Shown here piece after piece: positions 20,663 to 29,371 of a stretch of 41,471 bases of DNA. The DNA is from Corynebacterium flavescens. GTDB taxonomy: Bacteria; Actinomycetota; Actinomycetes; Mycobacteriales; Mycobacteriaceae. The notes beneath the pieces were generated by a model. That model did not search any database. It was given only the letters and a program-made list of their open reading frames with translations, and was not told the DNA's origin. The stretch's first letter is position 1; the number at the start of each line of letters is the position of its first letter. The stretch is taken from the NCBI RefSeq assembly GCF_008693105.1, contig NZ_VXKK01000015.1:1-41471 (forward strand), in the 5' to 3' direction. The position numbers were made by a program, and so were the translations under genes.

Positions 20663-22798
20663 GTGGCACAACAAGTGCTTAAGGATCTTCACAAGGTCCG
20701 CAACATCGGCATCATGGCCCACATCGATGCCGGTAAGACCACCACCACCGAGCGTATTTTGTTCTACACCGGTATCAATCGCAAGGTCGGCGAGACGCAC
20801 GATGGCGCCTCCACCACCGACTGGATGGAGCAGGAGAAGGAGCGCGGTATCACCATTACCTCCGCTGCTGTTACCTGTTTCTGGGATGGTAACCAGATCA
20901 ACATCATTGACACCCCGGGCCACGTTGACTTCACCGTTGAGGTTGAGCGTTCCCTGCGCGTCCTGGACGGCGCCGTAGCTGTCTTCGACGGCAAGGAAGG
21001 CGTTGAGCCGCAGTCCGAGCAGGTGTGGCGTCAGGCTGCTAAGTATGACGTTCCGCGTATCTGCTTTGTTAATAAGATGGACAAGCTGGGCGCTGACTTC
21101 TACTTCACCGTTCAGACCATCATCGACCGCCTCGGCGCTAAACCCTTGGTTCTCCAGCTGCCTATCGGCGCTGAGGATGACTTCGACGGCGTCGTTGACC
21201 TGCTCACCATGCGTGCCATCACCTGGCGCGGCAAGGTCGAGACTGGTGCAGAGCCCACCATCGAAGAGATTCCGGCTGACCTCAAGGACAAGGCTGACGA
21301 GTACCGCGAGAAGCTGCTCGAGACCGTCGCTGAGTCCGATGAGGCTCTCATGGAGAAGTACTTCGGTGGCGAAGAGCTGACCCTGGATGAGATCAAGGCT
21401 GCCATCCGTAAGATGACCATCAACTCCGAGCTCTACCCGGTGCTGTGTGGTACTGCATACCGCAACAAGGGCGTTCAGCCTTTGCTGGATGCCGTTGTTG
21501 ACTTCCTGCCCAGCCCGCTGGACATCGGCGAGGTTATCGGCCACGCCGTAGGCGATGAGGACAAGGAGCTTACCCGTAAGCCTTCCATCGATTCTCCCTT
21601 TTCCGCGCTTTCCTTCAAGATTGCTGCGCAACCCTTCTTTGGTCAGCTGAACTTCATCCGCGTGTACTCCGGACAGGTTCTGCCTGGCACCGAGGTGCTC
21701 AACTCCACCAAGGGCAAGAAAGAGCGCATCGGCAAGCTCTTCCAGATGCACGCCAACAAGGAGAACCCGGTTGAGCAGGCTGACGCCGGCAACATCTACG
21801 CCGTCATTGGTCTGAAGGAAACCACCACCGGTGACACCCTCTGCGACAAGAATGACCCGATCATTCTTGAGTCCATGGACTTCCCGGATCCGGTTATCAA
21901 GGTCTCCATCGAGCCTAAGACCAAGGCTGACCAGGAGAAGCTGGGTACCGCTATCCAGAAGCTGGCTGCGGAGGATCCCACCTTCACCGTCGAGCTGGAT
22001 GATGAGACCGGCCAGACCGTTATCGGCGGTATGGGCGAGCTCCACCTCGACGTTCTGGTTGACCGCATGAAGCGCGAATTCAAGGTTGAGGCCAACATCG
22101 GTAACCCGCAGGTTGCCTACCGCGAGACCATCCGCAAGACCGTGCAGTCCTTGGATTACACCCACAAGAAGCAGACCGGTGGTTCCGGCCAGTTCGCTAA
22201 GGTTATCGTCACCATCGAGCCTTATAACCCGGATCCGGAGACCTTGGAAGAGGGCGAGTCCGCCACCTACAAGTTCGTCAATGCCGTCACCGGTGGACGT
22301 ATTCCGCGTGAGTACATTCCTTCCGTCGATGCTGGTATCCAGGACGCCATGCAGTACGGCTACCTGGCCGGCTTCCCGCTGGTAAACATCAAGGCCACCC
22401 TCGAGGACGGCGCTTACCACGACGTTGACTCCTCCGAAATGGCCTTCAAGCTGGCTGGTTCGCAGGTCCTCAAGGAAGCTGTTGCCAAGGCAAAGCCGGT
22501 TCTGCTTGAGCCGGTTATGGCCGTCGAGGTTGTCACTCCTGAGGAGTACATGGGCACCGTCAACGGTGACATCAGCTCCCGCCGTGGCCAGGTCTACGCC
22601 ATGGAGGATCGCTCCGGCGCCAAGGTCGTCAAGGCTAAGGTTCCGCTTTCTGAGATGTTCGGCTACATCGGCGACCTGCGCTCAAGCACCGCTGGCCGCG
22701 CAAACTTCAGCATGGTCTTCGATTCCTATGCAGAGGTTCCGGCCTCTGTTTCGGCCGCCATCATTGAAGAGCGCACCGGAACCAAGGGACACCACTAA
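20663..22798 (+). CDS. fusA: Elongation factor G
   Basis: Translocation GTPase, 711 residues. G1 motif AHIDAGKT (19-26), switch II DTPGH, and NKMD for guanine specificity. The later domains include [18 protein letters not shown] and the C-terminal domain V segment [20 protein letters not shown]. The GTG start ([16 protein letters not shown]) follows GGGGTAAG. A long hairpin lies between it and tuf. Confidence 0.98.
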   Translation: MAQQVLKDLHKVRNIGIMAHIDAGKTTTTERILFYTGINRKVGETHDGASTTDWMEQEKERGITITSAAVTCFWDGNQINIIDTPGHVDFTVEVERSLRVLDGAVAVFDGKEGVEPQSEQVWRQAAKYDVPRICFVNKMDKLGADFYFTVQTIIDRLGAKPLVLQLPIGAEDDFDGVVDLLTMRAITWRGKVETGAEPTIEEIPADLKDKADEYREKLLETVAESDEALMEKYFGGEELTLDEIKAAIRKMTINSELYPVLCGTAYRNKGVQPLLDAVVDFLPSPLDIGEVIGHAVGDEDKELTRKPSIDSPFSALSFKIAAQPFFGQLNFIRVYSGQVLPGTEVLNSTKGKKERIGKLFQMHANKENPVEQADAGNIYAVIGLKETTTGDTLCDKNDPIILESMDFPDPVIKVSIEPKTKADQEKLGTAIQKLAAEDPTFTVELDDETGQTVIGGMGELHLDVLVDRMKREFKVEANIGNPQVAYRETIRKTVQSLDYTHKKQTGGSGQFAKVIVTIEPYNPDPETLEEGESATYKFVNAVTGGRIPREYIPSVDAGIQDAMQYGYLAGFPLVNIKATLEDGAYHDVDSSEMAFKLAGSQVLKEAVAKAKPVLLEPVMAVEVVTPEEYMGTVNGDISSRRGQVYAMEDRSGAKVVKAKVPLSEMFGYIGDLRSSTAGRANFSMVFDSYAEVPASVSAAIIEERTGTKGHH

Positions 22799-22904
22799 TC
22801 CGTTCCTAGGCTTCCTAGTACCCCGCACGCACCGCGGTTGGTGCAGGACTGGTAGTCTTCGCCAGTAGGCTTCCAGTTCTACCGTCGGTGTTTGGGCACA
22901 CTGA

Positions 22905-22971
22905 GGGGGTAGCGGCGGGCTGAATCAACACCTTTTTTACGTGGTGCTGATTGAGCCGGCCGTTACCCTCC
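22905..22971 (+). other. Long imperfect hairpin between fusA and tuf
   Basis: GGGGGTA-g-CGGC-g-GGCTGAATCAACACC (22905-22932) folds back on GGTGCTGATTGAGCC-g-GCCG-t-TACCCTC (22943-22970) with two mismatches in the upper stem and few bulges. The loop is TTTTTTACGT and the stem is nearly 27 pairs long. ATCCTTTT follows about six bases later, so it may terminate fusA transcripts or be an RNA processing site. It abuts the tuf promoter. Confidence 0.6.
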
Positions 22972-23046
22972 CAGGATCCTTTAAAAGATACTTGTCGAGG
23001 GACAACGTCCACGCTTATCGCGGGGGGTTACCTCCTATATCGGCGG

Positions 23047-23076
23047 TTTGAAAAAACCGCGGCATAAATCTAGGAT
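23047..23076 (+). promoter_or_regulatory. tuf promoter
   Basis: TTTGAA (23047-23052) and TAGGAT (23071-23076) spaced 18 bp. The flanking GTTTGAAA and TAGGATCGTGTAACTGGCAC strongly resemble the C. glutamicum tuf promoter region that I recall (TTAGGAT, then AGTAACTGGCAC). Strong constitutive promoter by analogy. Confidence 0.7.
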
Positions 23077-23154
23077 CGTGTAACTGGCACGTAAAGTAAA
23101 GCGTCATTAGCGCTTTGGCCTTTAGGTCAAGTGCCGATGACAACTGTCAATCAC

Positions 23155-23177
23155 GTGGCTGCGAAGGTCGTAGCCAC
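23155..23177 (+). other. Conserved hairpin in the tuf leader
   Basis: GTGGCTGCGA (23155-23164) pairs with TCGTAGCCAC (23168-23177), ten pairs with one G-U and a three-base loop, ten bases before the GGAGG binding site. Virtually the same sequence is in the C. glutamicum tuf leader from memory, so it is probably selected, perhaps for RNA stability or translation. Confidence 0.6.
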
Positions 23178-23200
23178 CATATAGTCCAGGAGGACATACA

Positions 23201-24391
23201 GTGGCAAAGGAGAAGTTCGAGCGTACGAAGCCGCATGTGAACATCGGCACCATCGGACACGTCGACCACGGCAAGACCACCACCACCGCAGCAATCACCA
23301 AGGTTCTTGCGGACAAGTACCCTGATGAGAACACCGCTTTCGCTTTCGACATGATCGATAAGGCTCCTGAGGAGAAGGAGCGCGGCATCACCATCAACAT
23401 CTCCCACGTTGAGTACTCCACCCCGAAGCGCCACTACGCACACGTTGACGCCCCGGGCCACGCCGACTACATCAAGAACATGATCACCGGTGCTGCGCAG
23501 ATGGATGGCGCCATCCTGGTTGTTGCTGCAACCGATGGTCCTATGCCGCAGACCCGCGAGCACGTTCTTCTGGCTCGCCAGGTTGGCGTTCCTTACATCC
23601 TCGTTGCTCTTAACAAGTGCGACATGGTTGATGATGAGGAAATCATCGAGCTCGTTGAGATGGAAATCCGCGAACTGCTCGCTGAGCAGGACTACGACGA
23701 GGATGCCCCCATCATCCACATCTCCGCTCTCAAGGCTCTTGAGGGTGACGAGAAGTGGGTACAGGCCATCGTCGACCTCATGCAGGCCTGCGATGACTCC
23801 ATTCCGGATCCGGAGCGCGAGACCGACAAGCCCTTCCTCATGCCTATCGAGGACATCTTCACCATCACCGGCCGCGGTACCGTTGTTACCGGCCGTGTTG
23901 AGCGTGGCGTTTTGAAGGTCAACGAGGATGTTGAGATCATCGGCATCAAGGAGAAGTCCATCTCCACCACCGTTACCGGTATCGAAATGTTCCGCAAGAT
24001 GATGGACTACACCGAGGCTGGCGACAACTGTGGTCTGCTTCTGCGTGGTACCAAGCGTGAAGAGGTCGAGCGCGGCCAGGTTGTTATCAAGCCGGGCGCC
24101 TACACCCCCCACACCAAGTTCGAGGGTTCCGTCTACGTCCTCAAGAAGGAAGAGGGCGGCCGCCACACCCCGTTCATGGACAACTACCGTCCGCAGTTCT
24201 ACTTCCGTACCACTGACGTGACCGGCGTTGTTCACCTGCCTGAGGGCACCGAGATGGTCATGCCTGGCGACAACGTTGATATGACCGTTGAGCTCATCCA
24301 GCCCGTCGCTATGGATGAGGGCCTGCGCTTCGCTATCCGCGAAGGTTCCCGCACCGTCGGCGCCGGCCGCGTAACCAAGGTTCTTGCTTAA
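23201..24391 (+). CDS. tuf: Elongation factor Tu
   Basis: GTPase delivering aminoacyl-tRNA to the ribosome, 396 residues. G1 motif GHVDHGKT (19-26), effector region [21 protein letters not shown] and NKCDMVDD, and the C-terminal barrel ends [17 protein letters not shown]. The start is a GTG with GGAGG eight bases upstream, as in other corynebacteria. It has its own promoter and leader hairpin, and a strong terminator. Confidence 0.99.
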   Translation: MAKEKFERTKPHVNIGTIGHVDHGKTTTTAAITKVLADKYPDENTAFAFDMIDKAPEEKERGITINISHVEYSTPKRHYAHVDAPGHADYIKNMITGAAQMDGAILVVAATDGPMPQTREHVLLARQVGVPYILVALNKCDMVDDEEIIELVEMEIRELLAEQDYDEDAPIIHISALKALEGDEKWVQAIVDLMQACDDSIPDPERETDKPFLMPIEDIFTITGRGTVVTGRVERGVLKVNEDVEIIGIKEKSISTTVTGIEMFRKMMDYTEAGDNCGLLLRGTKREEVERGQVVIKPGAYTPHTKFEGSVYVLKKEEGGRHTPFMDNYRPQFYFRTTDVTGVVHLPEGTEMVMPGDNVDMTVELIQPVAMDEGLRFAIREGSRTVGAGRVTKVLA

Positions 24392-24436
24392 TTTTTAGCA
24401 AGCCGCCGAAGTTTCGCTTGGCTTAAGCGTTAAATA

Positions 24437-24478
24437 AGGAACCACATTCCACCACCGCGTGGGGTGTGGTTCCTTTTT
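24437..24478 (+). terminator. Terminator of tuf
   Basis: AGGAACCACA (24437-24446) and TGTGGTTCCT (24465-24474) are perfect 10-bp arms, with inner CCAC/GTGG pairing, followed by TTTT. Confidence 0.92.
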
Positions 24479-24551
24479 GCGTTCTAGTTGACTTTAGGGC
24501 GTTTAAGGTGACGTTTCTCTTTGAGGGTATGTGCCCGCTAGGGTCTAGGGC

Positions 24552-25271
24552 ATGAGAGATCCCCGTGAAGTGGACTCCACGCTGCGCGCCTTGCGCGAGA
24601 CGTGGGAAGGACGCCCGGAACTTAGCCTTGCCACCTTGTTTGCCATGTTGCAGAACCGGGGTATTGGCTGGGGCGCCAGCGATGAAGAGCTGGTTTCCGC
24701 GCTAGAGCACATGTCCCATGTGCGCCCTTCGCTTGTGCCTTTGGCGGATGGCCGAGTGAGCGAGGGCCGCTGGCTGCTTCTCACCAGCGGACACCGTGTC
24801 ACCGTGGATAAATTCTTTATCGTGGTACGCCCCGTCAACACAAGGGGCGTCGCCGGTCAGCCGGTGGTCTGGCCTTATCGCAACATTAGGGGTGCGGGTC
24901 CAGCACGACCGCTCGTTGTCACGGATGACGAGGGCTTTGAGCACCGCCTCGGGGTGGTGGAATCCGTCGAGCGGCAGCGGATCCAGCGCGCCGAGGCTCA
25001 TCAGGTTCTAGCCTTAGAAGATATATCCCGTGCAGACATCGGGGACACAGTCCTCGTCGTGCGCACGGAGGAGTCAATGATTGTCATTGACCATGGTCTG
25101 CATTCTTTCGAGCCGTTGCGCCGTGAATTGCGCCGCCGCGACTATAGCTGGCAGAAGATTAAACGCTGCAGCCCTGGCCAGGAGTTACTCGTGCAATCAG
25201 GAGGCAGTCTCCTGACCTTCCCAGCGGTCGAGGGCATCTGGGTGGCCGAGGACCCACTGCCGCCGCATTAA
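24552..25271 (+). CDS. Conserved hypothetical protein, cytosolic
   Basis: 239 residues with no signal peptide, membrane segment or motif that I recognise. The N-terminal third (PREVDSTLRALRETWEGRPELSLATL) looks helical and like a small winged-helix-type region. The C-terminal part is beta-rich (TVLVVRTEESMIVIDHGLH, ELLVQSGGSLLTFPAVEGIW). I recall similar uncharacterised proteins downstream of tuf in other corynebacteria. A TAGGGT 13 bases before the ATG with no binding site suggests a possibly leaderless mRNA. Function unknown. Confidence 0.65.
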   Translation: MRDPREVDSTLRALRETWEGRPELSLATLFAMLQNRGIGWGASDEELVSALEHMSHVRPSLVPLADGRVSEGRWLLLTSGHRVTVDKFFIVVRPVNTRGVAGQPVVWPYRNIRGAGPARPLVVTDDEGFEHRLGVVESVERQRIQRAEAHQVLALEDISRADIGDTVLVVRTEESMIVIDHGLHSFEPLRRELRRRDYSWQKIKRCSPGQELLVQSGGSLLTFPAVEGIWVAEDPLPPH

Positions 25272-25293
25272 CTACAAGCACTAGCAACCACCG

Positions 25294-25869
25294 CTACTTG
25301 CCGGCTGCCTTCTGAGAGCGGACCTTGGTGTAGTGGACTTTGTAAACGGTATCGAGCTCGGAGGCGTCGAAAGCCGCGCGGAAGTCGCTTTCGTTATCCA
25401 CGATGGCCTCAGTGATGGCTGCCAGCGAGGTATCGGGGTTAGCTACCACGGTGTATTGCAGCGCGCGGTGCCCTCGGTCAAAGGCCACGAGCTGTTCCAC
25501 TTTGTCCACGCCGGAAAGCTGGGTGATGGTGGCTCCCACGGCGCCAGCCACGGCGGGCATGGAGATGGCAATGGCGCCATCGTGGTCAGAGCTGGTTGAG
25601 GTGACGGTGTTAAAGCGGTGGTGCCGGATGTTGGAGATGATGATCCACAGGGCGCACAGGGCGAGAACCACCGTCGCGGTTCCCAGCGCAAAGGGCCACC
25701 ACGCCGCCGAAGGAAGGGAACGCCACTCGTCGTGATCGATCCAGGCGGCGAGGTAGACCGCCCAAGACACGCCGAAGTGCACGAGGATGGGCCAAGTGCC
25801 TAAGGCGATAAGGATGAGCCCGAGCAATCCGAGCAAGAAGCGGTCGAGTGCAGCGAGTTTCTTAGACAT
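25294..25869 (-). CDS. AmaP-like membrane anchor, last gene of the Asp23 cluster
   Basis: 191 residues with two N-terminal membrane segments (about 10-42 and 60-85, with a hydrophilic WIDHDEWRSLPSAAW loop between them) and a cytoplasmic C-terminal domain. This is the architecture of AmaP, which anchors Asp23 to the membrane in firmicutes. It shares the helix-loop-helix plan with the neighbouring DUF6286-like protein, suggesting an ancient duplication. The ATG at 25869 overlaps the stop of that gene by eight bases; the longer ORF upstream is the neighbour in another frame. The call is based on architecture and neighbourhood, not a family match I can confirm. Confidence 0.6.
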   Translation of the reverse strand: MSKKLAALDRFLLGLLGLILIALGTWPILVHFGVSWAVYLAAWIDHDEWRSLPSAAWWPFALGTATVVLALCALWIIISNIRHHRFNTVTSTSSDHDGAIAISMPAVAGAVGATITQLSGVDKVEQLVAFDRGHRALQYTVVANPDTSLAAITEAIVDNESDFRAAFDASELDTVYKVHYTKVRSQKAAGK

Positions 25870-26467
25870 TGGAATCGAGCTCCGGAATCTGATCGACGGC
25901 AACTGAGATCTGGGCAGGTGCCTGCAATGAGGAAAGCTCCTGCGCAATGGTCTCGTGCACACGCTCGCCCAGGGTGGCATCCTCGACGTCACCGTTGACC
26001 ACAACGTCAACCTTGACGGACTTACGCTTCTTCTTTACCTGCGTGCGCGCGGCGGCGACCCCGGGTTCACGCCGGGCGCTGGCGGAGGCGAGCCGGGCTA
26101 TGTCCACTGGGCGCATCCATACGGAGGCGTTGTCCGCGACAACGCGGAGGTGAGTGTGGCGGCGGGGTTTGAGGGAAATTATGACAAGGAGGATTCCGAG
26201 CGCGATGCTGGCACCGCCCGCCCACAACATCCACGGGCGCAACGTGCCGGCGGCCATGAGATCGATGAAAGGATCGATCCAGGAGCGGGCATTGGCTTGC
26301 GCGCTCACCAGCCAGGTTTCACGGCCGGCCACTCCGGCCAAGGCTAAAAGGACGATGCCAAGAATGACAGCCCAGGAGCGCGCGGCGGGTGAGGCCAATG
26401 GTTCTTGACCAAAGCCGCGACCGGTGGTGGCGGATTCTTTCTTGGGGGTGCGCGGGGTCTCAGACAA
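25862..26467 (-). CDS. DUF6286-like membrane protein of the Asp23 cluster
   Basis: 201 residues: a charged, Ser/Pro-rich cytoplasmic start, two membrane segments (about 28-50 and 80-103) around WLVSAQANARSWIDPFIDLM, then a cytoplasmic domain with THLRVVADNASVWMRPVDIARL and an alternating Lys-rich strand KKKRKSVKVDVVVNG. The likely start is TTG at 26467, which overlaps the preceding gene's stop (TTGTCTGA) and has CAGG eight bases upstream. DUF6286 proteins accompany Asp23 genes in actinobacteria; the call is from that recollection and context. Confidence 0.6.
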   Translation of the reverse strand: MSETPRTPKKESATTGRGFGQEPLASPAARSWAVILGIVLLALAGVAGRETWLVSAQANARSWIDPFIDLMAAGTLRPWMLWAGGASIALGILLVIISLKPRRHTHLRVVADNASVWMRPVDIARLASASARREPGVAAARTQVKKKRKSVKVDVVVNGDVEDATLGERVHETIAQELSSLQAPAQISVAVDQIPELDSNV

Positions 26468-27290
26468 GGGGCGTACCTGCCTTCCAGCGGGGGTTAATGG
26501 TAATCGCGCGCAGCGGCTCGGGCAGCGGCGCATAAACATGGGCCGTGTGTCGTGGCACTGGGTCGATGTATACGCGGCGCAGGCGCACAGCGCGTGGCAC
26601 GCTAACAGGACGCAGGCTCATGGGTGGCGGAGTCAGCACCGGCGACGTTTCAACGTCGACCCGAGGCGGAGCAATGCTGCGTAGGGGCTGCGGAGCGGGG
26701 CTGGCTATTTCTTTCAAATCCAGTGGCGCTGGTGCCTGCGTAGCGCGCAGAATCATGGGGGCGGGGACGGCAATGGGTGGCGCTGTCACATGCTTGGGCG
26801 TAGACACTTCCCGCAGCGTTCGGTCGGGGCGCGGGGCTAAGGTAGGCCGCAGCGCCTTGGGATGCGGCGCAAGGATATGCCTTGGCTCGTGCGCAGACAG
26901 CTCCTGCGGGTGGGTGCCACTGGGATGTCCCCGCTTGGCGACGTCGTCTTCACTCACCCGGGGGCCAGGCTCCAACGCTCCCACGGTGATGTTGACGCGG
27001 CTGGTGAAATAACCCATATATTCGCGCACGGCAGCCTCAATGGCGCCGCGGGCGGCAACAGCGACTTCCGTGACGGGAGAAGGCCAGGTGGCTGCAATGT
27101 TTGCATCCACCGAGACGAGTTCACGTTCTGGATCGATCTGGACCAATAGGCGCGGATAGGCGCGACCGCCAATTCCGGCCAGCTTGGCGTCGATACTTTT
27201 GGTCCCCGGGACTTGGGCGATGGCAGCGCGTATAAGTGCTTCCACCGAGCGCAGCGAGAATCTTAGGTGGCCGTGGTCTCCGCCGACCAT
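26460..27290 (-). CDS. Asp23-like protein with Pro-rich repeat tail
   Basis: 276 residues. Residues 1-110 look like an Asp23/Gls24-type alpha-beta domain (VPGTKSIDAKLAGIGG, LLVQIDPERELVSVDANI, VREYMGYFTSRVNITV). Residues 130-276 are a low-complexity Pro/Leu/Arg-rich tail built from degenerate units of 11-12 residues with the pattern L-R-x3-4-P, such as APMILRATQAP, APLDLKEIASP, APQPLRSIAPP and PPMSLRPVSVP. No membrane segment. The ATG overlaps the upstream stop by one base (TAATG). The tail may bind envelope or divisome partners; this is inference. Confidence 0.6.
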   Translation of the reverse strand: MVGGDHGHLRFSLRSVEALIRAAIAQVPGTKSIDAKLAGIGGRAYPRLLVQIDPERELVSVDANIAATWPSPVTEVAVAARGAIEAAVREYMGYFTSRVNITVGALEPGPRVSEDDVAKRGHPSGTHPQELSAHEPRHILAPHPKALRPTLAPRPDRTLREVSTPKHVTAPPIAVPAPMILRATQAPAPLDLKEIASPAPQPLRSIAPPRVDVETSPVLTPPPMSLRPVSVPRAVRLRRVYIDPVPRHTAHVYAPLPEPLRAITINPRWKAGTPLV

Positions 27291-27478
27291 TAGCCGCGGC
27301 CTTTACCAATAAGGCCATTCCACACCGTGGTGAGGTCAATACGGCCGTCGAAGTGTGCGCCGACGATCCCGCCGAATGCCGCCAAGACCAGAGCCAAGAC
27401 GGTGGGCCATAAGCCGAGGTGGATAAAAAAGGCGAGTATGAGCCCGGCGACAATGCCGAGCGTGGTGTAGTTCTTCAT
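27290..27478 (-). CDS. Small DUF2273-like membrane protein
   Basis: 62-residue protein with two membrane segments: YTTLGIVAGLILAFFIHLG and LWPTVLALVLAAFGGIVGAH. DUF2273-type small proteins are standard partners of Asp23/AmaP genes. The ATG at 27478 has GAAGGA seven bases ahead; the ATG at 27496 is less likely because it lacks a site. It overlaps the next gene by one base. Confidence 0.65.
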   Translation of the reverse strand: MKNYTTLGIVAGLILAFFIHLGLWPTVLALVLAAFGGIVGAHFDGRIDLTTVWNGLIGKGRG

Positions 27479-27531
27479 TCCTTTGTCCTTCTGCATAAGG
27501 CTAAGTAAGGCTAAATCGAGGCACGAGGGTG

Positions 27532-27855
27532 CTAGCTCGCAACCGCATCCGCAAAGACAACATCCACCCTGCGCAATTGCGGGCAGGTGTCTAGGGCTGC
27601 GGAGCGAATGCTGGGGGCGAGGGTGCCGATGGGAACACCTGCGGAGGTATCCAAAGCAATATAAATCCGCAGGTGTGTGTCGTCCCGAGGATCCGGGCGG
27701 CGGAGCCCAGTGACACGTTGCCCGGGAAAGAGCACGCTGACCTCACCGAACCTTCCGCCATCGAGCCTGGCTACCCCAGGTATCCGGGAAACGGCCGCGG
27801 CGATGGCATTCGCCTGCACAGCGGAAAGCTCGAAGCCGGGGCGGGAAGTGCTCAT
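27532..27855 (-). CDS. Small Asp23-like protein
   Basis: 107 residues; one Asp23/Gls24-type half domain: SAVQANAIAAAVSRIPGVARLDGG, then GEVSVLFPGQ, and HLRIYIALDTSAGVPIGTLAPSIRSAAL, resembling the strand-helix pattern of the family. The ATG at 27855 follows AGGAATAGGATC, four bases after the stop of the upstream Asp23 gene. Part of the envelope-stress cluster. Confidence 0.65.
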   Translation of the reverse strand: MSTSRPGFELSAVQANAIAAAVSRIPGVARLDGGRFGEVSVLFPGQRVTGLRRPDPRDDTHLRIYIALDTSAGVPIGTLAPSIRSAALDTCPQLRRVDVVFADAVAS

Positions 27856-27859
27856 GATC

Positions 27860-28384
27860 CTATTCCTGGGTGGCTGGCAGGGTGGACTGCGTCTGGTTCT
27901 CGTCTGCTTCTTCCTTGGGAAGCTTGACGTCGTGGACCATGACGTCAACGCGGGTTACCCGCAAGCCGGTCATGCGCTCGATGGAGTTCATGATGTTGCG
28001 ACGAATAGCCTCTGCCAATTCGTGGATTGCCACGCCATACTCGGCGATGATGGCGACCTCGATGGAGGCAGTAGCCTTGTCTACTTCGACGCTAACGCCT
28101 TGGCGAACGTCCTCGGAACCGCCGAAGGATTCGCGGATGGAACCCATCATGCGGGCGCCGCCACCGCCGAGAGCATAAACACCCGAAACCTCACGCGCGG
28201 CAATTCCGGCGATCTTGGAAACCACGACATCATCGATAATGGTGTCACCGTACTGGGTCTCTAGGTTATCGTTGGGCTCCTGCTGCGCGCTGTTAGCTGC
28301 AGCGGTAGCCGTATCAGCGGTGCTTTCTGCGGGCGCGCCAGCGGCGGTGTTGGAAGTGGAGGCGTTGTTCTCGGTCATCGTCAT
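27860..28384 (-). CDS. Asp23/Gls24 family envelope stress response protein
   Basis: 174 residues. The first 40 or so are a Ser/Ala/Thr-rich tail; the folded part has YGDTIIDDVVVSKIAGIAAREVSGV, VSVEVDKATASIEVAIIAEYGV and IHELAEAIRRNIMNSIERMTG, which are hallmark Asp23/Gls24 segments. Cytosolic in structure but membrane-associated through AmaP-like partners. First gene of six tightly packed genes (28384 to 25294). An ATG two codons downstream (28378) is an alternative start; both use the GAGAGAG site. Confidence 0.85.
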   Translation of the reverse strand: MTMTENNASTSNTAAGAPAESTADTATAAANSAQQEPNDNLETQYGDTIIDDVVVSKIAGIAAREVSGVYALGGGGARMMGSIRESFGGSEDVRQGVSVEVDKATASIEVAIIAEYGVAIHELAEAIRRNIMNSIERMTGLRVTRVDVMVHDVKLPKEEADENQTQSTLPATQE

Positions 28385-28988
28385 ACTCTCTCTCGTGCTC
28401 TTTAGTTAGTTCATTAGGTTGCTACCTTTGACGAGCCTAGTGCGATGAAAATGAGTTGTGTGGTCCCGTGCAGGGAAATTTTCCAAAACGTGATTTCTCG
28501 CACTGTTTAATTCATCTCGCGCCAAAGGTTTGGCAAATAGCCATCTACATGGTTAAATACAAGGGTTGCTCTAACACGGCAAGGCGTATCTACCGCAAGG
28601 TAGAGGGCATTGTTGCTGGTAGGGCGAACATGACATCTTCGCAGTTGGGCATCTTTTGATGTGTAACTAGAAGGCTTTCAGATCGGGCAAGGTCCGCGCT
28701 TTAGCAGAGGCACCCCGAGACGAGAGGCCGGAGAAGGGGCATGGCAAATAAACAGCGGCAGTATACGAATGGGTATGGCTTGCCACGCATAATGCGTGTA
28801 AACCGTCCTCTTTCTATAAACATCTGACTTACGGGTCTTGTACCCCGTCAAGAGCGCTGCGCCTGGTTTGCCAGCCGTAACTCTTGGTCGTCATGACAGT
28901 CCAGAGAACTGGCGTTGAGCCCAGGCCCCAAGCCCGGACAACGTTATAGAGAAATCGAGAAGCAATTTCCCACCGCTTCACGCCTCGG
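28385..28988 (+). other. Long leader region between the Asp23 cluster and rpsJ
   Basis: About 600 bases without a convincing gene. It holds TCTACC-GCAA-GGTAGA (28589-28604), a six-bp stem with a GNRA tetraloop, an inverted repeat CGCATAATGCG (28787-28797) and ACGGG/CCCGT arms near 28830-28850. The promoters of the divergent Asp23 cluster and the S10 operon must lie here; CATAAT (28788-28793) is a possible -10. A 36-codon ORF from 28551 has no binding site and looks spurious. Confidence 0.4.
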
Positions 28989-29033
28989 ATGAGCCGAGTA
29001 TGTGAAAGTGGGGAAGCGAGGAAGAGGATAAGC

Positions 29034-29339
29034 GTGGCGGGACAAAAGATCCGCATTCGGCTGAAAGCCTACGACCACGAGGCTATTGACGCTTCTGCAA
29101 AGAAGATCGTTGAGACCGTTACCCGTACGGGTGCTCGTGTAGTTGGCCCAGTGCCGCTCCCAACCGAGAAGAACGTATACGCCGTTATCCGTTCTCCACA
29201 CAAGTACAAGGACTCTCGCGAGCACTTCGAGATGCGTACTCACAAGCGCCTCATCGACATTCTCGACCCGACTCCGAAGACCGTAGACGCTTTGATGCGC
29301 ATCGATCTTCCGGCAAGTGTCGACGTGAATATTCAGTGA
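29034..29339 (+). CDS. rpsJ: 30S ribosomal protein S10
   Basis: 101 residues, [18 protein letters not shown] with GTG as start, the normal S10 length. S10 also acts as NusE in antitermination. The GTG at 29034 follows GAGGATAAGC; the in-frame ATG at 28989 would add 15 unconserved residues. First gene of the S10 operon (rpsJ-rplC-rplD-rplW-rplB-rpsS-rplV-rpsC-rplP-rpmC-rpsQ). Confidence 0.97.
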   Translation: MAGQKIRIRLKAYDHEAIDASAKKIVETVTRTGARVVGPVPLPTEKNVYAVIRSPHKYKDSREHFEMRTHKRLIDILDPTPKTVDALMRIDLPASVDVNIQ

Positions 29340-29371
29340 TCGACGAATAGAACTTTGGTGGAGAACTAACA

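Noticed and set aside
20645..22420. Long minus-strand ORF opposite fusA, and similar ones opposite tuf, rpoC, rplC-rplW and rpsC
   Set aside because: All mirror strongly conserved plus-strand genes and show no independent motifs.
28456..28659. 67-codon plus-strand ORF ahead of rpsJ
   Set aside because: No ribosome binding site, no recognisable features, and overlaps structured leader sequence.
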